DNA from: Fibrobacter succinogenes | GTDB lineage: Bacteria > Fibrobacterota > Fibrobacteria > Fibrobacterales > Fibrobacteraceae | Assembly: GCA_902767785.1 (NCBI GenBank) | Contig: CACXIR010000003.1 | Span: 1 to 33,541 of the forward strand | Length of the DNA stretch: 33,541 nt | Direction: 5' to 3' | In this document: positions 1-7,324 of the stretch, one piece after another | Layout: each line of letters starts with the position of its first letter | Position numbering within the stretch: position 1 is the stretch's first letter | The notes under the pieces: generated by a model | The model's input: only the letters and a program-made list of their open reading frames with translations | What the model was told of the DNA's origin: nothing | Database searches by the model: none | Position numbers and translations under genes: made by a program

Positions 1-1032
1 AAGCCATTCCACCATGTGGGCTACCTGCAAGACGCCTGGAAGTTGACTCCTGATTTGTTGCTGCAGTACGGACTTCGCTTCAACTACCAGACGGCGGCAG
101 AACATTTCGGCGTGGAACCCCGCACCTCTTTGACCATCAATCTGGACAACACCAAGACCATTGAGCTGTATGGCGGCTATTACCTGCAATACCTGAATTC
201 CATTATTTATACCGACCAGGAAACTCTGAACGAATTCTACTACCCGGCAACTACTACCACCAAGGGCAAGCATATCAAACCCGCCTCGTCGTGGCTTGCC
301 GCCATCGAATACAGTCAGCGTGAAATCTTTGATGACTACGATGCTACTGTGGGCGTTTATTACAAGACTCAGAACAACCTGAATACCTTCGTGACACAGA
401 TGGACAGTACCGACGAGGAAGAATCCGATGAATTTGTGATTGCAGACTATTTCGGCACCGCCGAAGCCTATTCCTTTGGTTACGAACTTTCGCTCCGCAA
501 GGATAAGGGCTGGCTATTTGGAGGTATCAACTGGAGCCAAAGCATTAGTGTTATGCGCAGCAACGATGGCACCAAGGCCTATTTCCCCAGCTGGCATCAG
601 CCTTATGCGGTCAAGATGGACTTGGGTATAAACTGGAAGGGCGACGAAGACGCTCTTTGGAAACACAAGGTCAAGGGCCGCTATTTCCGCAGTTCCGTAA
701 TGCTCAAGTATTCGGCGGGCATGCCCATTAGCGAATACAAGGGATACTACTTCGCCGAAGAAATCGGGAACCAGCAGTATAACGACGATATCGTGGTGCT
801 GCCGGGTAGCCGCAATGCGGGCCGCCAAACGGACTACTTCCGGGTGGACGTGAAGCTGATCGACATCGGCCGCGAAAACAAGTGGAATTTCAGCTGGACC
901 ATCATCAACCTGACCGACCACGAGAACATGTTCTATACCTTCTACGATACCAGCAAGAACCCGCCGGAAAAGACTTCTATTACGCAGTTCCCCTTTTTAC
1001 CGATTATGCTGAGCTATGAGTACTATTTCTAG
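1..1032 (+). CDS. TonB-dependent receptor, C-terminal part (5' truncated by window)
   Basis: The reading frame is open from the first base, so the gene starts upstream of the window; only about 343 C-terminal residues are present. The sequence alternates aromatic and polar residues as in outer-membrane beta-barrel strands (GYLQDAWKLTPDLLLQYGLR, DYFRVDVKLIDIG, WTIINLTDHENMFYTFY). It ends in LSYEYYF, with the terminal Phe typical of barrels inserted by the BAM complex. TonB-dependent receptors import large or scarce substrates such as siderophores, vitamins or glycans across the outer membrane, using energy from TonB/ExbB/ExbD. The plug domain and TonB box are not visible, so the substrate cannot be guessed. 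The 3' end overlaps the following lipoprotein gene by 17 nt, implying a common transcript. A different 22-strand barrel is possible but less likely. Confidence 0.8.
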   Translation, partial: KPFHHVGYLQDAWKLTPDLLLQYGLRFNYQTAAEHFGVEPRTSLTINLDNTKTIELYGGYYLQYLNSIIYTDQETLNEFYYPATTTTKGKHIKPASSWLAAIEYSQREIFDDYDATVGVYYKTQNNLNTFVTQMDSTDEEESDEFVIADYFGTAEAYSFGYELSLRKDKGWLFGGINWSQSISVMRSNDGTKAYFPSWHQPYAVKMDLGINWKGDEDALWKHKVKGRYFRSSVMLKYSAGMPISEYKGYYFAEEIGNQQYNDDIVVLPGSRNAGRQTDYFRVDVKLIDIGRENKWNFSWTIINLTDHENMFYTFYDTSKNPPEKTSITQFPFLPIMLSYEYYF

Positions 1033-2632
1033 AGTGATTAACGGTTGGTGGTTGGTGCTTGGGGCGTTCCTCGCCGCTTGCGGGGATTTCCACGGACCAT
1101 GGGATTTCTATCCCGAAGAGCGGGAAGTCTATACCGGCATTTACACCTACGGCTATGTGCAGGCTAATGGTAGCACCAACATCTGTTTTTCGAAGGTCTA
1201 CGAGCTGGATGAAACGTCTTCTCCGACATTTGCTTTCTATGACAGCGCCCGCGTTACGGTGAAGGGCCGGTTCAGCAATCAGGGGAACACGGTGGACACC
1301 GCTCTCGCCCTCGTTCCTACATCGGCCAAGCCCAACTGCTTCGAAGGGCCCCTCGAAGGAATTTCCGGGGAATCCTACGCCATGAACGCCTACTTTGAAT
1401 GGGACAGTGCGGGGCATTCGGTCAAGACGACTTACACGGCAGAGGCGAAGATCCCGAAGCCGGTTAAAGTCAAGGGCGTCAACATGCCCCAGCAGGACGG
1501 TAGTTACAAGTGGAGCGAATACAAGGGCTACAAAGACGAAAACGACACCACGCCCATGCGGGTAAAATACCTGGAATTCCCTATGGACATGGAATTTTTC
1601 AAGGTGGCCTTGGATTACGACAAGTCTATTGGCGGCGTACTGATTCTTTTGACTTACAACATCGACAATGACGAGCCTTTGAATACCACGCTCAACAACA
1701 TGTTCAAGGGGTTTGCGAAAAAGGACTCCATGGGCTATCGGGGAATATCCGTACACAACCCCCTGGAAAATACGGTGAAGGGCGGCTATTCCGAAAACTC
1801 CACCATTGCCGGCATACACATGCTAGATACGCTTTACGGCACTGGCATGATGCTGCCTCTAGGCGAATTCTACATGGATTTCTACGCTACAGACAGTGCC
1901 TATATCGATTATGTGGACAAGGTAAAGGCATCTCAGGAAGATTCGCGAATTATTCCGGAATCCAACATCAAAAACGGCATGGGCGTGTTTACGGGCATTG
2001 CCAAGACCCGGGTCAATATTTTTGTGGAAGGCGATGGCGTTTCCCTTAGGCATGTGGCTTATAGGAACTGCAAAGATACCGAAGGCGACAATTCCAAGGG
2101 TTGGGATTCCAAGGCCTGCAGGCTTTACCAAGACGTCTTTTGTGCGGGAATCGAGAAGTGGGGCGACCTGCAATCTGCAAACGCGTCGGCCTACAAATTC
2201 TACACCGATTCCGTACCGCATTATGGAATGAAGGAATGCTATGCCTCCCAGGTCAAGGCTGCCATGATGCTGGATACTACAAAATGGTCCCTCTTCTTGC
2301 CTGATTCCATGCCCGATAAGGATAGGAACAATGCCTACTCTGACGGCCTTAAGCGTTATTGCGTGGCCAGCAATTTTAAGAGCAACAAGATTGCAAACTG
2401 CAAGTCTCTTGCCGAACAGTGCCTTGAAAGCCCTGAGAAAAACAATTGCAAAGAATACCTTTGGCTGTGGTGTGCCGACCGCAACTGGGATATTGGCGAA
2501 AACGGCTATGAGCAGTGTCGCAGCGCCCTGGTGAGCCGTTATTACCTAGAAAAACAAAAATCCCCCGTCTTGGCGAGGGAGGTTGAGGTTATCTGTAAGC
2601 AGGACAAGCCTGCGATTTGCAAGAATTGGTGA
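1016..2632 (+). CDS. Cys-rich lipoprotein of unknown function, coupled to a TonB-dependent receptor
   Basis: A protein of 538 residues with a short N-terminus, a hydrophobic stretch and a lipobox LAAC (Cys22), so it is predicted to be a lipid-anchored envelope protein. The middle is beta-rich and shows no family I recognise. The last ~190 residues hold many Cys in short-spaced patterns (for example KANCKSLAEQC-like spacing, NNCKEYLWLWC and QCRSAL), suggesting a disulfide-stabilised helical module. The start codon lies inside the 3' end of the receptor gene (17 nt overlap), so translation is probably coupled and the product may work with that receptor as a surface or periplasmic accessory. The signal-peptide codons (1033-1058) look like the GGTTGGTGG-type low-complexity repeat seen between genes elsewhere in the window. 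Coding status is well supported; function is unknown. Confidence 0.8.
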   Translation: MSTISRVINGWWLVLGAFLAACGDFHGPWDFYPEEREVYTGIYTYGYVQANGSTNICFSKVYELDETSSPTFAFYDSARVTVKGRFSNQGNTVDTALALVPTSAKPNCFEGPLEGISGESYAMNAYFEWDSAGHSVKTTYTAEAKIPKPVKVKGVNMPQQDGSYKWSEYKGYKDENDTTPMRVKYLEFPMDMEFFKVALDYDKSIGGVLILLTYNIDNDEPLNTTLNNMFKGFAKKDSMGYRGISVHNPLENTVKGGYSENSTIAGIHMLDTLYGTGMMLPLGEFYMDFYATDSAYIDYVDKVKASQEDSRIIPESNIKNGMGVFTGIAKTRVNIFVEGDGVSLRHVAYRNCKDTEGDNSKGWDSKACRLYQDVFCAGIEKWGDLQSANASAYKFYTDSVPHYGMKECYASQVKAAMMLDTTKWSLFLPDSMPDKDRNNAYSDGLKRYCVASNFKSNKIANCKSLAEQCLESPEKNNCKEYLWLWCADRNWDIGENGYEQCRSALVSRYYLEKQKSPVLAREVEVICKQDKPAICKNW

Positions 2633-2639
2633 ACGGTCT

Positions 2640-2775
2640 ACACCAGGTCCCAGCCGCCGAAACCGCGGATGTCGGCGACACCACCGGCAAAAGGCGGGTA
2701 AGCAGTTTGGGCGAGGTGAATGATACCGCCCCTTTCGCTGCGGGACACAAAGTTAGGCCGTGCGATGCTAGATAA
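2640..2775 (-). other. Coding-like minus-strand remnant or intergenic repeat
   Basis: On the minus strand this stretch reads as a short peptide tail ending FGGWDLV-stop, with G/C-rich third positions like the neighbouring genes. No plausible start codon with a ribosome binding site or full-length domain accompanies it. It may be the relic of a gene end, a small protein, or a dispersed intergenic repeat. I do not recognise the sequence. Confidence 0.25.
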
Positions 2776-2897
2776 TCTTGATTGTTTGGTGAAAATGGAT
2801 GGATTGGCTGCATTTTGCCGTATCGAAACGGCCATGCGGGGAGTTTCTTTTTTTGTATTTTATGGAAGGATGAGCATTTAAAAACAGGAGACCTGCT

Positions 2898-3599
2898 ATG
2901 CAGTCAAGACTCAAAGAAGCAGTTGTGCTCGCTATTGCCATTCTTGGGCTGGGCGCTTTCCTCTATTGCGCCATGATCCACGTGAAGGACCGGGACCGCG
3001 TAGTGTTTGTGCGGGGGCTTGCTGAGCGTGAAGTCCCGGCCGATTATGTAATATGGCCCATCGTGTTCAAGGAAGCGGGCAACGACCTTTCGGCTCTGTA
3101 CGAGACGGTCCAGGCCAAGACCCAGGCTTTGGAAAAGTTCCTCCAGGATAACGGGGTCGCCCAAGAAGAAATTACCAAGGCATCCCCGGACATTGCGGAC
3201 GCCCAGAGCGAACTCTACGCCAGCGAAAAACGACCTTTCCGTTACGTTGTGACCATGTCGCTTACGGTGGCCTCCAAGAATGTGGGCAAGGTTCGCGAAC
3301 TCATGGGCAAGCAGGGCGAACTCTTGAAACAGGGAATTGCCTTTAGCGAGGGGGATTACCGCTACCGCAAGATTTACAGTTTTAACGGCCTGAATGCCAT
3401 CAAGCCCGAGATGATTGAAGAGGCCAACAAGGACGCCCGTGCTGCTGCCGAAAAATTCGCCAAGGATTCCAGGAGCAAACTGGGTAAAATCAAGACGGCA
3501 ACTCAGGGGCTGTTCTCTATCGAGGACCGCGACGAAAATACGCCCTTTGTCAAGAAGGTTCGTGTGGTCACCAACGTGCAGTATTTCTTGGAAGACTAG
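2898..3599 (+). CDS. SIMPL-domain (DUF541) periplasmic protein
   Basis: A protein of 233 residues with one N-terminal membrane segment (residues ~8-27, AVVLAIAILGLGAFLYCAMI) that can act as signal anchor. The remainder matches the SIMPL/DUF541 pattern: VFVRGLAEREVPADYVIW near the start, a helix with KTQALEKFLQDNGV, then ITKASPDI and a C-terminal strand VTNVQYFLED. SIMPL proteins (E. coli YggE, BP26) are periplasmic or membrane-tethered and form ring oligomers in some cases; their biochemical role is unsettled and has been linked to oxidative stress. The start is supported by AGGAG about 8 nt upstream (2885-2889). It leads a three-gene run with the nitrilase-like and NUDIX genes (gaps 26 and 5 nt). 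Confidence 0.85.
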   Translation: MQSRLKEAVVLAIAILGLGAFLYCAMIHVKDRDRVVFVRGLAEREVPADYVIWPIVFKEAGNDLSALYETVQAKTQALEKFLQDNGVAQEEITKASPDIADAQSELYASEKRPFRYVVTMSLTVASKNVGKVRELMGKQGELLKQGIAFSEGDYRYRKIYSFNGLNAIKPEMIEEANKDARAAAEKFAKDSRSKLGKIKTATQGLFSIEDRDENTPFVKKVRVVTNVQYFLED

Positions 3600-3625
3600 G
3601 TCGTACACTATTCTGGTAAGGGCTT

Positions 3626-5023
3626 ATGCAGAATATCTATAACAATGTGGCGGACCTTTGTTCCTTTGTTATCCGTTCCTGTACAGAGGATTTTTTCGTC
3701 AAGTACAGTTGCATTTCTCCTGCTGAAAGGGAAAGGGCCGCCACAATCGTGCAGGCCGAGGTGGGGGAACTTTTTCAAGAAACCCCTCTTGGACCTTCCC
3801 GCTACAAAATCCGCCAGATTGAGCCCCAGGATTTGACGGAAGATTTTTTTGCCAGGCTTGAAAAACTGTCGGAGCGGCTAAAAAGCGAAAAGGATTTTTT
3901 TGGCGTTGCAGGCCTAATTCAGATTCTTGATGAAAGTTTGGAAACCATGCTGGTGGCCAAAATCAAGGAGTTCGAAGAAGACGATTTTTCTGTGGTGCTG
4001 AATGGCAACCGCGAAACTACGGGAATAGGGCTTTTGCCCCGCTGTTCTTGCGTGTGGGAGCGTACCCACCGCATGTCCCATAGTTACAACCGCATGGACA
4101 ATTTCTTGTTCAACATGCTCCTGATGGAAAACACCATTTTGGGAGAGCTGATAGACAAACATATTTTCTTGAAGCGGGACCTCTTTACGGAGTTTGCCAA
4201 AACCAGGCGGCTTAAGATAGCGGCAACACCCTTAAGGCTTGAAAAGCAGTTTGAGGCCGTTCCCTACGACCACGAAAACATCCAGTATTTCAAGATTCGC
4301 TATACAGAATCGGATTTCAGCAAGAGTAACGAACTCATCTGGAAAAAGATTACCACCGCCGCCGACAACCGTGCCGACATCGTGGTGTTTCCCGAAATGC
4401 TTGGCAACCCAGAAATGGTAGATTATGTTTCGGGTAAGTTGAAGGCCCTTTCTCCAGAGGAGACGAAAAATATTCCTTCCCTGATTATTCTGCCCTCTTT
4501 CTGGGAAAAAAATCACAATAGCGTTACCATCTTGGACAAGTTCGGCAACGTGATTTGTAAGCAGGGCAAGCAGAACCCCTTCCGCTCCGAAAGGGAAGGC
4601 TCTGGCCGCTTAGAAGGTATTTTTGCCAACCTGGTCATCAACATTTTCCACTTCCAGGGAATAGGCAGGCTTGCCATCCTTATATGCAAGGACTTTTTGA
4701 CTACCAAGTATTTGGAACAGCTCATGCGTTGTTTCAAGCTGACCCTGATTGTGGTGCCTTCGTTCTCAACGGGTTCCTACGATTTCCGCAGGTCCTTTGA
4801 CCTGTGTGCCCATGATGATTGCAATGTGGTGTGGATAAACACCTGCGCCGCCATCAGGAAGGGCAAAGAGGCCAACTTTGAAAGTGTGGGCTATGTGCGC
4901 AAGAGGGTTTCCCGCAACGACGACGAATCCCAGATGCTGAGCAAAATGACTATTTGCGATGGAGCCTTCGAGGGCAAGTGTAACCACGACTGTCTTTTCT
5001 ACGAGACTATTCAAGGAGTGTAA
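3626..5023 (+). CDS. Carbon-nitrogen hydrolase (nitrilase superfamily) with a novel N-terminal domain
   Basis: A protein of 465 residues. Residues ~196-455 form a nitrilase-fold domain: the catalytic Glu in VVFPEML (Glu257), Lys in the KQGKQNPF segment (Lys312 or Lys315) and nucleophile Cys in AILICKDF (Cys354), followed by LIVVPSFS and VVWINTCAA strands. This superfamily hydrolyses or condenses nonpeptide C-N bonds (amides, nitriles, carbamoyl groups, glutamine in NAD synthetase). Residues 1-195 are not part of the usual domain; they look mostly helical, contain several Cys, and are unknown to me. No signal peptide, so cytosolic. The NUDIX gene follows after 5 nt, suggesting co-expression. 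The triad is intact, so it is probably an active enzyme; the substrate cannot be inferred. Confidence 0.8.
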   Translation: MQNIYNNVADLCSFVIRSCTEDFFVKYSCISPAERERAATIVQAEVGELFQETPLGPSRYKIRQIEPQDLTEDFFARLEKLSERLKSEKDFFGVAGLIQILDESLETMLVAKIKEFEEDDFSVVLNGNRETTGIGLLPRCSCVWERTHRMSHSYNRMDNFLFNMLLMENTILGELIDKHIFLKRDLFTEFAKTRRLKIAATPLRLEKQFEAVPYDHENIQYFKIRYTESDFSKSNELIWKKITTAADNRADIVVFPEMLGNPEMVDYVSGKLKALSPEETKNIPSLIILPSFWEKNHNSVTILDKFGNVICKQGKQNPFRSEREGSGRLEGIFANLVINIFHFQGIGRLAILICKDFLTTKYLEQLMRCFKLTLIVVPSFSTGSYDFRRSFDLCAHDDCNVVWINTCAAIRKGKEANFESVGYVRKRVSRNDDESQMLSKMTICDGAFEGKCNHDCLFYETIQGV

Positions 5024-5028
5024 GGGTT

Positions 5029-5589
5029 ATGGAATTTGAAGGGCTGGAAAAAGTTCATTCGGGAAAGTTCATTACCCGCTACAACATCCATTACAGGGCG
5101 CCCAGCGGAAAGCCCATCACCTACGAGATGATCAGCCGCAACCCGAACCTTTCTGATTTGGAGTCGCTGCACCACCACGGGGTAAATGCAGTGGTCATGA
5201 TTGTGCACGACGAGTCTGGTGAGAAACTCCTGCTGTGCAAAGAATTCCGCATGGCGGTAGGAGAGCAGGTGGTCAATTTCCCTGCGGGCCTTATTGACAA
5301 GGGCGAAACGGTGGAACAGGCCGCTGCCCGCGAACTGCGGGAAGAGACGGGCTTGGAACTGTTACGCATCAAGGAAATTTGGAAGGAAAGCTATTCTGCC
5401 ATCGGCTTTGCCGACGAACTCAACGTGGTGGTAGAGGGCGTTGCGGTTGGGCAGTTTAGGCCCAGCGATTCCGAGCGTGAAGAAATCGACGCCGCTTGGT
5501 ACACTAAAGAAGAAGTGCGTCAACTGCTAAAGACGGAACATTTTGCCGCCAGGACGCAATCCTATTGTATTCTGTGGAGCAGAACTTAG
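5029..5589 (+). CDS. NUDIX hydrolase, ADP-ribose pyrophosphatase-like
   Basis: A protein of 186 residues carrying a complete Nudix box: G87, E93, then RELREETG (residues 101-108), fitting GX5EX7REUXEEXGU. The box is preceded by KEFRMAVGEQVVNFPAGLID, which resembles the strand and PAG segment of ADP-ribose and NDP-sugar pyrophosphatases. Such enzymes cleave ADP-ribose or related nucleoside diphosphate derivatives to two monophosphates in the cytosol with Mg2+ bound by the box glutamates. It starts 5 nt after the nitrilase-like gene. Its 3' end overlaps the stop of the convergent FISUMP lipoprotein gene by 4 nt. The family is clear; the exact substrate is inferred from the PAG context only. Confidence 0.88.
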   Translation: MEFEGLEKVHSGKFITRYNIHYRAPSGKPITYEMISRNPNLSDLESLHHHGVNAVVMIVHDESGEKLLLCKEFRMAVGEQVVNFPAGLIDKGETVEQAAARELREETGLELLRIKEIWKESYSAIGFADELNVVVEGVAVGQFRPSDSEREEIDAAWYTKEEVRQLLKTEHFAARTQSYCILWSRT

Positions 5590-6359
5590 GCTTTCTCCTT
5601 AACGCAGCGAATATAGGCCCACCTGTCTGGTGGATCTCCAGCAGAAATCGCATGTAATGGGTAAAGGAGCCAAATTTTAAAAGCCATCCATATAATACCT
5701 CGATTCATCCAATAGGCCGCATATTCCCCTTCTTCCTCAAATTTAGTGCTCTTTATGCCGATAGCGCCTCCCCCCAATAGCACGTTGAAACTATAGGGGT
5801 CGTTTTCCATTTCAGGATATGATTCGTCGACGATGGATGCAAGTAGTTTGTCCCACTCTTTTTTTGTCGGCATCCTCCAGCCCGCGGGGCATGCTTTTTC
5901 GACGCTTTTGTAACCGTAGAGCCTTCCGTATTTTTTGCACTTTTCTGGATTGTCGTCGTAACAGCGGCTAATATCAAGTTCATAGTTCAGGTTTTCGGCC
6001 ATCCAGGTCAAAGTGTCAATTTTTACCGTTTTGTAGACCTTCCCGTCGCGTTCGTCCTTAAGGGAATCCCTTACAACCGTACTAGGGTCCACTGGATCGC
6101 CGCTACCACCAAAGTCCGAAACCCACTCACCGTCTTCGCAGGCGTAAGTATCAAAGATGGTGTCCCGAGGCACCTTGTACAACTGGCCCTCTTTTTCAGC
6201 GGTGCATTCGCCGGCTTCCTCTATGGACTTTAGTATTTCAATGCCGTCGATGTCATTGCTGCTGGAACTGTCGTCGGAGCATGCAGTAAACAGGAACCCG
6301 GAAAGGGCGGCTATTAAAGCGGCACGGCTTGCATTACGAAAGGAAATGGTTCTGGACAT
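5586..6359 (-). CDS. FISUMP-domain lipoprotein
   Basis: A protein of 257 residues with an N-terminal signal peptide and lipobox FTAC (Cys27), followed by a Ser/Asp linker (SDDSSSSNDIDG). Residues ~35-75 resemble the short Cys-containing modules common before FISUMP domains (CTAEKEGQLYKV ... YACEDGEWV). Residues ~100-257 form the FISUMP domain (TIGR02145): GKVYKTVKIDTLTWMAENLN, CYDDNPEKCKKYGRLYG, and CPAGWRMPTKKEWDKLL. The domain is expanded in Fibrobacter; its function is not established, though it is secreted. Transcribed convergently to the NUDIX gene (4 nt overlap) and divergently from the TonB2-like cluster. A minus-strand TATATT lies about 20 nt upstream, with GAGGTG just before the start. 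Confidence 0.88.
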   Translation of the reverse strand: MSRTISFRNASRAALIAALSGFLFTACSDDSSSSNDIDGIEILKSIEEAGECTAEKEGQLYKVPRDTIFDTYACEDGEWVSDFGGSGDPVDPSTVVRDSLKDERDGKVYKTVKIDTLTWMAENLNYELDISRCYDDNPEKCKKYGRLYGYKSVEKACPAGWRMPTKKEWDKLLASIVDESYPEMENDPYSFNVLLGGGAIGIKSTKFEEEGEYAAYWMNRGIIWMAFKIWLLYPLHAISAGDPPDRWAYIRCVKEKA

Positions 6360-6377
6360 CTTTACACCTCAAGGGTA

Positions 6378-6383
6378 AATATA
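6378..6383 (-). promoter_or_regulatory. Candidate -10/-7 element TATATT for the FISUMP lipoprotein
   Basis: TATATT on the minus strand, 18 nt upstream of the start codon at 6359. It matches the element seen before several other genes of the window. No convincing upstream (-33/-35) box was found. Confidence 0.4.
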
Positions 6384-6487
6384 GAAAATGGGCAAAAATT
6401 GAATATTTCCTGTGCAGCGGTGACATTTTTTACGGGGTCGGGTGTTTCAAATATGTAATTTTGGTGAGCCACTTATTGCGTAATGTT

Positions 6488-7324
6488 ATGAAAAGACTGA
6501 GATTTTTGCCCTTGGCGCTTCTGGTAATGCTGCTTTCGGGGTTGGCTTTTGCTGACTACGACTCCGAAATTCGCGACCTGAAGTTGGAAAAGGAAAAACT
6601 GAATTCCGAAATCAAGAAATTGAACAGGCAAATCGCCTCTACGGATTCAATGCTCCGTGCCGACGATACTCGCTACAAGACATTGCAGAACCGCTACAAG
6701 GCGGATACGGAACGCCGCCGTGCAGAAATCGACAGCTTGAACGCTAAGATTCATGCGGTGGCTGCTCAGCTGCAAGAGGAGCGGAACAAGCAGGCTCATG
6801 CCAAGAATAGGAGCGACAACGTTGCCGCTAAACGCAAGGCCCTGCGTTCCACGCTAGTTTCCCTTTGCAAGCAGTTGGAACGTCAGGTGGCTTTGACGGT
6901 GCCTTGGGAGCTGGAAGGCAGGCTAGATCGCGTGCGATCCCTGACCCGTGATATTGAAAGCGGAAACGCTTCTGAAGAGGAGGGCTTCTCTCGCTTTAAG
7001 GCCATTGTCCAGCAAGAAATCAAGTTCGGTGACGAGGTCGCCATCATGAATACGCCCCTTACCCGCAAGAACGGCGAATTGATTAACGCCCAAGTACTTC
7101 GCGTTGGGAACCAGTGGATGGTCTACAGCGACGAAAACGGCACCGTTTACGGGAATCTGGTCCGTAAAGAACAGAGGGGCAAGATTACCTACGAGTGGAA
7201 TGAGAACTTGGAATTGTGGGAACGTGAGGTTATCCGTTACGCCATTGACGTGAAGCTTGCCAAGAAGCCCCCGCAGATCATTGCCATGCCTGTAACCCTT
7301 TCTGTGGTAGGAGGCGTGAAATGA
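6488..7324 (+). CDS. DUF3450-like periplasmic coiled-coil protein (TonB2 cluster)
   Basis: Starting at 6488 gives 278 residues with a clear signal peptide (FLPLALLVMLLSGLAFADYD); the longer open frame from 6329 lacks support because it would put that peptide internally. Residues ~22-110 are a long coiled coil (EIRDLKLEKEKLNSEIKKLN ...). The C-terminal half has GELINAQVLRVGNQWMVYSD and ends in IDVKLAKKPPQIIAMPV, resembling the end of DUF3450 proteins, which are periplasmic partners encoded beside TtpC in Vibrio TonB2 clusters. It overlaps the next gene by 4 nt (ATGA), so translation is coupled. Its C-terminal region resembles the middle of the next protein, suggesting an old duplication. No strong ribosome binding site is seen. 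The DUF3450 assignment rests on pattern and context. Confidence 0.72.
   Translation: MKRLRFLPLALLVMLLSGLAFADYDSEIRDLKLEKEKLNSEIKKLNRQIASTDSMLRADDTRYKTLQNRYKADTERRRAEIDSLNAKIHAVAAQLQEERNKQAHAKNRSDNVAAKRKALRSTLVSLCKQLERQVALTVPWELEGRLDRVRSLTRDIESGNASEEEGFSRFKAIVQQEIKFGDEVAIMNTPLTRKNGELINAQVLRVGNQWMVYSDENGTVYGNLVRKEQRGKITYEWNENLELWEREVIRYAIDVKLAKKPPQIIAMPVTLSVVGGVK

Noticed and set aside
3626-5023. Reverse transcriptase-nitrilase type phage-defence protein
   Set aside because: The 195-residue N-terminal region is too short and shows no YxDD-type polymerase motif.
6329-6487. Longer N-terminus for the DUF3450-like protein
   Set aside because: It would place the signal peptide 60 residues inside and overlap the divergent FISUMP gene start.
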